A stretch of DNA of 17,182 nt from Spirochaetes bacterium RBG_16_67_19 (GTDB lineage Bacteria > Spirochaetota > Spirochaetia > SZUA-6 > DRHE01). The notes under the pieces are model-generated. The model did no database searches. It was not told the origin of the DNA and was given only the letters and a program-made list of their open reading frames with translations. Both the position numbers and the translations under genes were made by a program. The stretch is from positions 2,752 through 19,933 of the forward strand of contig MIBK01000042.1 of assembly GCA_001829505.1 (NCBI GenBank), in the 5' to 3' direction. Shown in pieces: positions 1 to 7,101 of the stretch; position 1 is the stretch's first letter; the number at the start of each line of letters is the position of its first letter.

Positions 1-489
1 TGCCTGCCCTTTTTCGCCGGGGAGCGCAGCCCCTGGTTCCGGGCGGACGCCCGCGCCGCCTTCGTGGGCCTGGGCTGGGAGCACGGGCGGGCCCACCTGG
101 CCCGGGCCGTGCTGGAGGCGGTGGCCCTGCGCCTGGCCGACGTCTGGGACGCGCTGGCCATCGAGCCCCACGGGGAGCCGGCGCGCCTGGCCGGCGGCAT
201 CCTGCGCTCCCCGTTCTGGGCCCAGCTCCTGAGCGACGCACTGGGCGTTACGCTTGCCGCCGTGGAGGCGGCTGACGCCTCGGCGGCGGGCGCGGCGCTG
301 CTGGCCCAGTCCGCGCTGGAGCCGGACCTGTCCCTTCAGGACCTGGTCGGGCGCATCCGGCCCGGCCGGCATTGGCGGCCGGATGCGGGCAATCATCAGA
401 CCTACCGCCGCCTGCTGGAGGAGTTCCGGGGGCTGTACCGCCGATTCGTTGACATCGGTCCGGCCCGCGGCTACTCTGACCAGGCTTGA
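1..489 (+). CDS. FGGY-family carbohydrate kinase, C-terminal part (5' end outside window)
   Basis: The frame is open from base 1 and ends at TGA 487-489, leaving about 162 residues of a protein that is normally near 500. They match the C-terminal (FGGY_C) domain of sugar kinases, which phosphorylate sugars such as gluconate, xylulose or glycerol with ATP in the cytoplasm. Visible signatures are LPFFAGERSPW near the window start, the helix HLARAVLEAVALRL, the nucleotide-binding LAGGILRSPFWAQLL segment and the late AADASAAGAALLA motif. The tail (Y-R-R-L-L-E-E-F, then L-Y-R-R-F) resembles gluconokinase-type members, but the substrate cannot be fixed from this fragment. The stop codon overlaps the TTG start of the next gene, so the two are probably cotranscribed. 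GC is very high here: bases 1-60 hand-count at 78%. Confidence 0.9.
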   Translation, partial: CLPFFAGERSPWFRADARAAFVGLGWEHGRAHLARAVLEAVALRLADVWDALAIEPHGEPARLAGGILRSPFWAQLLSDALGVTLAAVEAADASAAGAALLAQSALEPDLSLQDLVGRIRPGRHWRPDAGNHQTYRRLLEEFRGLYRRFVDIGPARGYSDQA

Positions 490-2120
490 GACTCAAGGCG
501 TTTGCATTCGCGTCGCTCCTCGTCCTGACGGTGCCGCCCGGCGCGCCGGCCCAGGAGCAGCTTGCGGCGGACCTATCCGACCCGCTGCTCTACACCCTGC
601 TGGAAATCTGCTCCCTGAAAGGCGCCCTCCCGCCGCTCTCGGTGGTGAAGCCATATCGTGCTGGAGAGGTGCGGCGGCTCCTGCAGGCGGCGCTCGACAA
701 CCCGGGGCGCCTTTCCCCCCGGGAGTTGTCCCTGCTGCGGCAGCTCCGGGACCGCCTGCCGCCAGCTTCCGCCAGCCTGGCCAGGGCGCAAGTCGAAATG
801 GAATCCGCTTTCCGCGCCAACCTGAGCGCGCCTGGCGCCCTGCATTGGGTAAACCAAGTCAGGGGAAGCCTGCGCGGCTCCCTGGGCGGCGCGTTGGCCT
901 ACGACCTGAACCTGGGCCTGTTTTTCGACACCGTCGATCCGGAGGCCTTCGTCCCCTACGCCTTCAGCAAGGAATGGGACGGCTTCCACGTCTGGGCGGA
1001 GGACGGGGAGGTGGACTACTCGGATGGAATCTCGTCGCCCGGCTTCAGCTTCAGCAGCCTGCCGGCGCTTTCCCTGGACTTGTGGGACTCCCGGATCAAC
1101 CTGCACTTGAGCCGCTACAGGCGCCAGTGGGGCTTGGGGGAAGGGAGCCTGAGCCTATCGGGCACCGCCCGGCCGATCATTGCCTTTGCCGGCAGCGTGG
1201 AACCCGCCCCGCGCTGGAGGTTCCATTTTCTCGACGGCACGCTGGGCGATTGGAGCGATTCACAGCACGAGCAGAAGATGCTCTCCATCCACCGCCTGGA
1301 GTGGTTTCCCAGGGATTGGCTGTACCTGTCGCCCTGGGAGAGCGTGGTTTATGCCAAGCGCCTGGAGCTGTCCTACCTCAATCCGATCGGGTCGTACTAC
1401 GTGGGCCAGCAGATCAACGGCGATCTGGACAACGTCGCCTTCGGCGGGGAGGCGGCTGTCACCATCCGTCCCTACTTCCGCCTGTACTTCTCCCTGTTCG
1501 TGGACGAGATCGTGCTGGTGCCCCTGAGCCGGCTGTTCACTCGACCCGAAAACCAGTTCGCCTGGCAGGCTGGACTCAAGATCCCCATCCCTTGGCTACC
1601 GTTCGCCTTGCTGACCCTGCAATACACGAAGATCGAGCCGTATTGCTACACCCACTACGAACAGACCGTGCCCATGTACACCCAGCCGGTCAACATCAAC
1701 TACGCCCACGACGGAGAGAACATGGGATACCACCTGCCGCCGAACTCCGACGAGCTGCTGCTGCGCCTCTTCACCCATCCGGCGGACGGCCTGGAGCTCA
1801 CCGCTCAGTACCAGCTCATCCGCCATGGGGACGGAGACCATCCGGCGCAAATCGAGGGAGACATCGATAGCCCGATCTACCCCGCGGACCTGCAGGCAGG
1901 CCTGTATCGGGAGAAGGACTTCCTCCACGACGGCATCTACGAATGGATCCACGCGCTCACCGTTGGCGCGGGTTACCGCTTCAAGGGCGCGCCGCTGAAA
2001 GCCTGGGCGAAGTATAGCTTCGTGCACGCGGCCAACTACGACAACAGCCCTGGTAAAACCGTGATAAAGAACCTGGTGGGATTGGGGTTGAGCTGGTCAT
2101 CCAGCGTGGGCCGGCCGTAG
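486..2120 (+). CDS. Wzi-family capsule-assembly outer-membrane beta-barrel protein
   Basis: This 544-residue protein begins at TTG 486, overlapping the kinase stop as TTGA. No strong ribosome site is seen, so translation may be coupled. Residues 1-22 form a signal peptide with likely cleavage after APA. Residues 30-100 are a helical N-terminal section, and the rest shows alternating aromatic/polar strands typical of an outer-membrane barrel. Wzi-like signatures are ELSYLNPIGSYY (294-305), GDLDNVAFGGE (312-322), LYFSLFVDEI (333-342) and a late segment with HDGENMGYHLPPNSDEL (408-424). Known Wzi helps attach group 1 capsule to the cell surface and binds polysaccharide. Attachment or secretion of the polymer made by the adjacent cluster is inferred from proximity. 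A general barrel of unknown ligand is the alternative. Confidence 0.75.
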   Translation: MRLKAFAFASLLVLTVPPGAPAQEQLAADLSDPLLYTLLEICSLKGALPPLSVVKPYRAGEVRRLLQAALDNPGRLSPRELSLLRQLRDRLPPASASLARAQVEMESAFRANLSAPGALHWVNQVRGSLRGSLGGALAYDLNLGLFFDTVDPEAFVPYAFSKEWDGFHVWAEDGEVDYSDGISSPGFSFSSLPALSLDLWDSRINLHLSRYRRQWGLGEGSLSLSGTARPIIAFAGSVEPAPRWRFHFLDGTLGDWSDSQHEQKMLSIHRLEWFPRDWLYLSPWESVVYAKRLELSYLNPIGSYYVGQQINGDLDNVAFGGEAAVTIRPYFRLYFSLFVDEIVLVPLSRLFTRPENQFAWQAGLKIPIPWLPFALLTLQYTKIEPYCYTHYEQTVPMYTQPVNINYAHDGENMGYHLPPNSDELLLRLFTHPADGLELTAQYQLIRHGDGDHPAQIEGDIDSPIYPADLQAGLYREKDFLHDGIYEWIHALTVGAGYRFKGAPLKAWAKYSFVHAANYDNSPGKTVIKNLVGLGLSWSSSVGRP

Positions 2121-2152
2121 CCGAAAGCCGGCTTCAGAACAGCTGGAGCAAA

Positions 2153-3322
2153 TCAGAGCCTGAAATCGACTCCAATGGCGAAGCAATAGACCGAGTAATC
2201 GCCCGGCTCCTGGGACAGCTCCCGGCCGTAGTAGGCCAGGTCCAGGGTCAGGAAGGAGAGGTCCAGCCCGAAGCCGAAGCTCGGCAACAGCTGATAGAAG
2301 CCCGCCCGGAGGCTGATGATTTCCAGCAGCTTCATTTCCAGGCCCAGGCCGATGTGCAGCCAGGGGTTGGTCGCCCCTGCGGGATACGTCACGAAATCGA
2401 AGATGTTGTGATAATCGGCCAGAAACAGCATGTCGCTGATCATCCTGTTCAGCCGGCTCAGAGGGGGACGGAGCATGATCCCAGCAGAAAGATCCAGAGG
2501 CAGCACATTGTAGGAGGGTGAGGAAGGGGAGCCCGCCAGGTAGTCCTGGAAGGATCCAAAGACGCGAATCTGTTCGACGGACAGATTGCGCCCGGCTACG
2601 CCCGCGGCAAACCAGTCCTTGTATGCGTAGCGCAAGCCAAACTCGATTCCGGCGCCCTGCGCGCTCTGGTAGAAGTCGGAGTTGCTCAGCATGCTCAGCA
2701 AATCCGTCGACCCCTGGAAAACCTCCCGGATATCGGTGAAACTGCGGGTTCGCCCGGCCGCGAAAAGCACCAGCGAAAGTCCCAAATCAAGAGTGCTGGG
2801 CGACCCGGCGCCCAGAGGAATGCGAAAACTGCGCCCCCCGACCAGCAACAGGGTTTCCTCGATCACCTGCGAGACTGAGGGGACGGGCAATTCTTGGCTG
2901 GTGAAGCGGAGGTTCGAGGTGCCGAAAAGCCCGAAGCCCCATCCCTTTCCGATGTAGCTCAATGAGATCGGACCCAGCAAGTCTGCCGTGCCGCTGCGCA
3001 CGCCGGTTATGCTGGGGCTTGCCCCGCTGAACATCTCCCCCGCGATCTCGGCGGCCGATTCGTACAGGCTGAGGGAGGCCTGAGTAAGCATGAACAGGGG
3101 CTCCACGGACCGGAATCCGGCTGGATTGCTGAAGAGGGTGCTTTCATCGTCTGCCAGGGCACAATGCAGCCCCCCCAGGGCGGCGGCCCGGGTCGAACGG
3201 GAGACCTCGAAGAAATCGAAGAAGGCGCCTTCCCAGGAGAAAAGGCTTGCCGGTAGCGCGAAACCTACGGCTAAGAGAAAAGCAGATAATCTGAGCTTCA
3301 ACCCTCGCCCCCAACAACCCAT
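2153..3322 (-). CDS. UPF0164/PorV-like outer-membrane beta-barrel protein
   Basis: A 389-residue protein with an N-terminal signal peptide (hydrophobic residues about 10-27). The next section carries the hallmark of FadL/PorV-like barrels: SRSTRAAALGGLHCALADDE followed by LFSNPAGF (residues 41-70). The C-terminal half alternates short strands: a LPLDLSAGIMLRPP strand, ADYHNIF near 302, and a run of glycine/aromatic strands ending in phenylalanine-arginine-leucine. This pattern fits the UPF0164 family, well known from treponemes, where these proteins are proposed FadL-like outer-membrane transporters. The ATG at 3322 has only a weak ribosome site. TTG 3301 (giving MKLRLSAFLL) is a good alternative start with a compact signal peptide. 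It follows the polysaccharide operon on the same strand after a 77-base gap, so it probably has its own promoter. It converges on the Wzi gene with 32 bases between stops and no clear terminator. The ligand is unknown. Confidence 0.7.
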   Translation of the reverse strand: MGCWGRGLKLRLSAFLLAVGFALPASLFSWEGAFFDFFEVSRSTRAAALGGLHCALADDESTLFSNPAGFRSVEPLFMLTQASLSLYESAAEIAGEMFSGASPSITGVRSGTADLLGPISLSYIGKGWGFGLFGTSNLRFTSQELPVPSVSQVIEETLLLVGGRSFRIPLGAGSPSTLDLGLSLVLFAAGRTRSFTDIREVFQGSTDLLSMLSNSDFYQSAQGAGIEFGLRYAYKDWFAAGVAGRNLSVEQIRVFGSFQDYLAGSPSSPSYNVLPLDLSAGIMLRPPLSRLNRMISDMLFLADYHNIFDFVTYPAGATNPWLHIGLGLEMKLLEIISLRAGFYQLLPSFGFGLDLSFLTLDLAYYGRELSQEPGDYSVYCFAIGVDFRL

Positions 3323-3399
3323 ATTTCGCCCAATAGGCCTATCGACACCAATATAGAATTCTATTTAACATTAAATCTTACACCCAATAGCCTGCGAAA
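3323..3399 (-). promoter_or_regulatory. AT-rich gap with candidate promoter and palindromes upstream of the PorV-like gene
   Basis: This 77-base gap between the WecG-type gene and the PorV-like gene is strikingly AT-rich for the window. Read on the - strand it holds TTGGGT (3387-3382), an 18-base spacer and TAGAAT (3363-3358), a plausible sigma70-like promoter. An alternative -10 is TATATT (3355-3350). Two perfect palindromes lie here: ATAGGCCTAT (3333-3342) and ATAGAATTCTAT (3353-3364). Their centres are 21 bases apart, and the second overlaps the candidate -10. A third ATAG half lies at 3387-3390 inside a repeated CCCAATAG (3329-3336 and 3383-3390). No hairpin plus U-run terminator for the upstream operon is visible. 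Promoter assignment is inference. Confidence 0.4.
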
Positions 3400-4185
3400 T
3401 CAATGCTCCGCCTTGCCGCACCTGCCGCGGCCCATGATCGCCTGCCACAACACCAATGGCGCGAAGGGCAGGCCTTCGATGAAATATCTTCGAAAAAGCC
3501 TTCTAGGCTCCAAGCGGAAACGGTGCAGCCATTCCAACCCGCTCCTGCACATCCAAGCCGGCGCTCTTTGGACGCGGCCGCTGCATAGGTCAAAGGCGGC
3601 GCCGACGCCTACGGCCACCTTCACCTCCAGTCGCCCCAGGTTGTCATGGATCCACTTTTCTTGTTTGGAGGCTCCCAGGCCTACCCATAGCACATCCGGC
3701 CTGGACAGGTTGATCCGGCGGACGATGTCCTGGTTCACCTCTGGAGGAAAATCCCTGCCAAAGGGAGGCGAGCAGGTGCCCACGATCTTCAGCTTCGGGT
3801 TCAGGCGCCTCAACTCCCGCGCCAGCTCCTCCGGAACGCCCGGCTGCCCGCCCATGAAAAAAAAGGAATAGCCCTTGGCCGCCGCCAGCTTCGAGAACTT
3901 CAGCAAGAAATCCGCCCCAGCCACACGCCCCGGGATCGGGCGGCCCAGAAGCCGGGAAGCCCAAACAAGAGGCATGCCATCCGGGAGCACCACAGTTGCC
4001 TGGTTCAGGATGAGCCGGAATGCTGCATCCCTGCGAGCGGTCATCACTGAGCTGACCGGAACGACGGCCACCTGGTGCTTCCCCCCTCGCAGCAACCCCT
4101 CCACCCGAGCCGCCGCCATCGCCAGGTCCACGCGGCTAACCTCGCAGCCCAGGATGTCGACTTTGTCCGACCCGGAGTTCTTCAC
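3400..4185 (-). CDS. WecG/TagA/CpsF family (GT26) glycosyltransferase
   Basis: A 261-residue protein of the usual family length. Members add a sugar, for example N-acetylmannosamine or its uronic acid, to a polyprenyl-diphosphate-linked acceptor at the inner face of the membrane. Visible family motifs are LPDGMPLVWASRLLG (67-81, with the putative catalytic Asp in PDG), RVAGADF (87-93), WVGLGASKQEKW (167-178), GVGAAFDLCSG (193-203) and GLEWLHR (216-222), then a basic/hydrophobic C-terminal helix expected to touch the membrane. The start is GTG 4185, with AGGA upstream and a 4-base GTGA overlap with the preceding GT4 gene. The family's conserved T-x-N near the N terminus is not evident: residues 42-48 read VPVSSVM. 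A run of eight T on the coding strand (3857-3864) encodes part of SFFFM. This is the last gene of the leftward cluster. Confidence 0.9.
   Translation of the reverse strand: MKNSGSDKVDILGCEVSRVDLAMAAARVEGLLRGGKHQVAVVPVSSVMTARRDAAFRLILNQATVVLPDGMPLVWASRLLGRPIPGRVAGADFLLKFSKLAAAKGYSFFFMGGQPGVPEELARELRRLNPKLKIVGTCSPPFGRDFPPEVNQDIVRRINLSRPDVLWVGLGASKQEKWIHDNLGRLEVKVAVGVGAAFDLCSGRVQRAPAWMCRSGLEWLHRFRLEPRRLFRRYFIEGLPFAPLVLWQAIMGRGRCGKAEH
3857..3864. repeat. A8 homopolymer tract inside the WecG-type gene
   Basis: Eight consecutive A on the + strand, read as TTT TTT TT in the coding strand of the WecG-type gene (phenylalanines near residue 108-110). Long mononucleotide runs are unusual in this GC-rich sequence and are possible slippage sites. 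Only the tract itself is seen; variation is not. Confidence 0.5.
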
Positions 4186-5393
4186 GATCGTTCCTGAGAG
4201 CCGCCGTCCGCGATCACCCGCTCATAAATCGCTATCAGCAAATCATAATTCCTCTGCTCAGTGTATTTTTCCAAGTATTCGTCCCGCGCCGCCTCGCGCA
4301 TGGCAGCAAGCTCAGCCGGACGAGAGCGCAGCCGGTAGATCTTCGCCACCAGGTCTTCAGGATCATTCGGACGGAAAAGCAGGCCGGTTCGGCCATCCTG
4401 AATCAAGGAAACCAGCGCCCCGATCCGGCTGCCCACCACCGGCAAGCCGGTGGAATACGCCTCGATGAGAGCCATGGGCAGCCCTTCGTACCAAACGGAG
4501 GGCAGAATGAGAAAGTCGGCCTCCTTCATGAGCGCAATGACCGCTTCCTTCGGCTTGAATCCCAAGTATTGCACTCCGGGCAAACGCTGGCTCTGAAGGC
4601 GAGCCGCCAGCGGTCCGCTGCCCACGATCTTCAGTATCCCGCTTTGTCGCGCTTTCTCCCAGGCCTGGAGAAGCACATCCAGGCCTTTCTCGGGCGACAA
4701 CCGTCCCACGTACAAGCTGAAGCCGCCTCCTCCCTTGCCCGCTCCAGGGTCCGGACTCGTAAAATTGGGTTTGACAACGATTTTTCCCTCCGGTACGCCC
4801 CCTTCCGCAAATTTTCCCTTGGCGAACTCGGTGAGGGCAATGAAGCACCCCACTTTCTCTCGCCACGTTCTCCGGACGCGGTGGTGCTGCACCATGCGGG
4901 CGACGGCCAGCGTGCCCAGCCAAGAGCCGCGGTAGCAACGGTGCGAGACGGCGCGGTAGGCAGAAGCTTGAACGCATTCTTCGCAGATGGCTTTCCCCCG
5001 CTTCAGCAACGCGCCGGGACATATGATCCGATAATTGTGAAGTGTTTGGACCACTGGAACACCGATTTCTTGGCAGGCATCATATACCGAAGGGGTGACC
5101 AGAGGGAAAAAGTTGTGGACGTGGACCAGATTCGGCCGATGGGCGGCCAATAGCCGGCTTATTCTCGCCCTGCTTGTCCGCGAATACCTCGCCCGCCAGG
5201 CAGTCCTCAGTCTCCGCCAGCCGCTGTTGATTTCCCTGTTGGAATACAGAATGCTCTGGACTTCATGACCGCGGGCTGCCAGCATGGCGATTTCGTTCCT
5301 GGCCTCTTCCTCTTCGCCTCCGGGTTGCTGATACTCGTTGTTGATAAAGACTATCCTCATCATGATTGGCCGTGGCCGGTGCCCCTCGTCCAC
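4182..5393 (-). CDS. GT4-family glycosyltransferase with a cysteine cluster
   Basis: A 403-residue GT-B retaining glycosyltransferase. The N-terminal domain opens with RIVFINNEYQQPGGEEE (13-29), then HVHNFFPLVTP (91-101) and TLHNYRIICPG (117-127). It is followed by a cysteine-rich stretch (C125, C137, C140, C153) characteristic of one GT4 subfamily and possibly structural. The donor-binding C-terminal domain shows YVGRLSPEKGLDVLL (228-242) and the E-x7-E motif EGLPMALIE (303-311). It should transfer a sugar from a nucleotide donor onto the lipid-linked repeat unit; donor and acceptor are unknown. The start is uncertain: GTG 5393 has AGGG five bases upstream, while ATG 5363 or 5360 gives the usual short N terminus but lacks a good ribosome site. 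The 3' end overlaps the WecG-type gene by four bases. The 5' end lies 24 bases from a divergent methyltransferase gene. Confidence 0.92.
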   Translation of the reverse strand: MDEGHRPRPIMMRIVFINNEYQQPGGEEEEARNEIAMLAARGHEVQSILYSNREINSGWRRLRTAWRARYSRTSRARISRLLAAHRPNLVHVHNFFPLVTPSVYDACQEIGVPVVQTLHNYRIICPGALLKRGKAICEECVQASAYRAVSHRCYRGSWLGTLAVARMVQHHRVRRTWREKVGCFIALTEFAKGKFAEGGVPEGKIVVKPNFTSPDPGAGKGGGGFSLYVGRLSPEKGLDVLLQAWEKARQSGILKIVGSGPLAARLQSQRLPGVQYLGFKPKEAVIALMKEADFLILPSVWYEGLPMALIEAYSTGLPVVGSRIGALVSLIQDGRTGLLFRPNDPEDLVAKIYRLRSRPAELAAMREAARDEYLEKYTEQRNYDLLIAIYERVIADGGSQERS

Positions 5394-5417
5394 TTTTCCC
5401 TGTCAGGAGTATACTTT

Positions 5418-6257
5418 ATGATTGCCGTCACGAACAGAATGCCAGGCCAGGCTGCTCCGGACGATTTCGAACACTATCTCAGCGGACGTGCGCTCTACGG
5501 TGACGCGTTTGATGCGACGCGAATTGCCGAATGGTCGGCCGATGAGCAGGAGGGCTATGCCGAACTGGGGGCAAAGGACCGAGCCGCCTACCGATATGGG
5601 TATCGAGCTTTGAATGCCTTCCATGGCTTCCGGCATCTATCCGGCCTGGCCCTCAATCAGGTGCTCGGTTTCGGCGGCGCGCATGGTGAGGAACTGCTGC
5701 CTATCATTCGCCTTGCCAAGTCAGTAACCATCGTCGAACCGTCCCTGGCCTTTTTCAAAACCTCCTTGCACGGAGTCCCGGCGAAGTATATTCGGCCTGC
5801 ACCCTCCGGCCAGCTCCTCCTTAAGGACGATTCGTTCGATTTGATCACTTGTTTCGGGGTGCTCCATCACATACCCAACGTCAGCTTTGTCTTCAGCGAG
5901 CTGGCGCGCGTGTTGAAACCGGGCGCCTACCTCTTGCTGCGCGAGCCCATCGTTTCCCTGGGCGATTGGCGGCTCGCCCGACGAGGCTTAACCAAGAGAG
6001 AACGAGGCATCCCGTTCGCGATTATGGGACGCATCGTTGAGGCCAGCGGACTAAAGATCATCAGGCAGGCCTTATGCGGGTTCCCACTGACCGCGCTATT
6101 GTCAAAAGTCACCGGAAGGTCGGCTTACAACAGCGCCTTGGCCACCAGGATTGATGCCCTGCTGTCCGCGGCGTTCTCCTGGAATGTCAACTATCACCCT
6201 CGTAATGCACTCCAGCGCCTGCGGCCGACGTCAGTGTTCCTGATTCTGCGAAAATAG
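5418..6257 (+). CDS. class I SAM-dependent methyltransferase on the opposite strand to its neighbours
   Basis: A 279-residue protein. ATG 5418 is chosen because AGGAG (5405-5409) lies eight bases upstream; the frame stays open further 5' but only antisense to the GT4 gene. Residues about 80-175 form a Methyltransf_11-like Rossmann core: motif I VLGFGGAHGEEL (82-93), an acidic post-I strand TIVEPS (104-109), DDSFDLITCFGVLHHI (137-152) and VLKPGAYLLLREP (165-177). The C-terminal 100 residues are basic and hydrophobic and may give substrate specificity. Methylation of a sugar in the polymer is inferred from context; the substrate is unknown. It is the only + strand gene inside the cluster. It sits 24 bases from a divergent GT4 start and a single base from the stop of the convergent methyltransferase gene, so leftward transcripts must cross it in antisense. 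Confidence 0.9.
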   Translation: MIAVTNRMPGQAAPDDFEHYLSGRALYGDAFDATRIAEWSADEQEGYAELGAKDRAAYRYGYRALNAFHGFRHLSGLALNQVLGFGGAHGEELLPIIRLAKSVTIVEPSLAFFKTSLHGVPAKYIRPAPSGQLLLKDDSFDLITCFGVLHHIPNVSFVFSELARVLKPGAYLLLREPIVSLGDWRLARRGLTKRERGIPFAIMGRIVEASGLKIIRQALCGFPLTALLSKVTGRSAYNSALATRIDALLSAAFSWNVNYHPRNALQRLRPTSVFLILRK

Positions 6258-6258
6258 C

Positions 6259-7101
6259 TCAACCGTCGACGCAGAAGGAGATTCCGATCCCTCCGCCAGG
6301 ATACCAGTGGTCCTTCGGGACTTCCGGAAAAAACAGGAAACGCCGTCCGTTTTCCAACGAGAAGACTGCCAGCCTGTCGGTGACATGAGAATTATCGCTA
6401 AGGATTATCGCCTTCCTGCCAAGCTTGCCGCTGATGGTCTGGTATTCCTGGTATTCATATTCCGCCGAGTGATCGCTGTCATGGATGAATAGATCGATCG
6501 TGCCGCGGAACCGTTTCAAGCTCTGGATTGAATCACCGTACAGGATCTCCCCGAATCTCCGGTATTTTCGACACAACAGATATCCCGCCTCCCCGTTGAT
6601 ATCCGTGCCATAGTAGCGTCCATCGTACCCTTCCTCGCTGTTTCTGAGCAAGGCCGAACACAGCAGGACGGCTCCGAGACCTTTGTCGACGCCGGTTTCC
6701 AGAACCGCCCGCGGCTTCATTGCCCGGACCACCGCATACCAGCCCAATCTCCTTCCGAAAACGCAGCGCGGGTCCGCCGCGTAGGCCTGCCCGGGCTTCC
6801 TGGCCATCTCAATGACATGCCGTTGAAGCTCGAAATCGTTCCTGGCTTCCTGGAGGTAGCCATGGATCTCGGAGTATGTCTTTCTGGTGGCCACGGATAG
6901 GGCCCAGGCCAAGTATTGGATATTGAGATCCGTCAGATCATAGGTGAAATTGCTGTCCTCTCGCGAGCGAAATCCCCACTTCAGTATTTCCCAATACCTC
7001 CTGTTATAGTAGCTGGAGGCATAAAGGATTCTGGGAAGAAAGCGAACGATCGGCAGTCTCCGGACGCCGACAGGCAGGAATCTTTTCAAGAAGTTTTTCA
7101 T
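6259..7101 (-). CDS. SAM-dependent methyltransferase, Methyltransf_24-like
   Basis: A 280-residue protein starting at ATG 7101, with GAGGGAG about nine bases upstream and a 4-base ATGA overlap with the preceding GT4 gene. The frame continues upstream to 7512, but that part is antisense-frame shadow of the GT4 coding sequence. Residues 1-125 are a helical N-terminal region. The SAM-binding core follows: AVLETGVDKGLGAVLL (132-147), YYGTDINGEAG (163-173), GDSIQSL (189-195), IDLFIHDSDHSAEYEYQEY (202-220) and AIILSDNSHV (231-240). The histidine/aspartate-rich IHDSDH and SDNSH segments resemble the Methyltransf_24 group found in O-antigen and secondary-metabolite clusters. It probably methylates a sugar hydroxyl; the substrate is unknown. 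Its stop lies one base from the stop of the convergent gene. Confidence 0.88.
   Translation of the reverse strand: MKNFLKRFLPVGVRRLPIVRFLPRILYASSYYNRRYWEILKWGFRSREDSNFTYDLTDLNIQYLAWALSVATRKTYSEIHGYLQEARNDFELQRHVIEMARKPGQAYAADPRCVFGRRLGWYAVVRAMKPRAVLETGVDKGLGAVLLCSALLRNSEEGYDGRYYGTDINGEAGYLLCRKYRRFGEILYGDSIQSLKRFRGTIDLFIHDSDHSAEYEYQEYQTISGKLGRKAIILSDNSHVTDRLAVFSLENGRRFLFFPEVPKDHWYPGGGIGISFCVDG

Noticed and set aside
254..1870. A 538-codon + strand open frame lying across the kinase end and the Wzi gene
   Set aside because: It is an arginine/proline/glycine-rich shadow in GC-rich DNA with no family motif, and the overlapping 486-2120 frame has a signal peptide and a barrel pattern.
2110..2145. 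A GCCGGC...GCCGGC hairpin between the convergent stops as a terminator
   Set aside because: The arms are a short self-complementary word with an 11-base loop and no T-run on either side.
4569..5153. A 194-codon + strand frame antisense to the GT4 gene
   Set aside because: There is no motif, no ribosome site, and the opposite frame carries clear GT4 motifs throughout.
5394..5417. TATACT (5410-5415) as a shared divergent -10
   Set aside because: It is too close to both start codons and has no convincing -35 on either strand.
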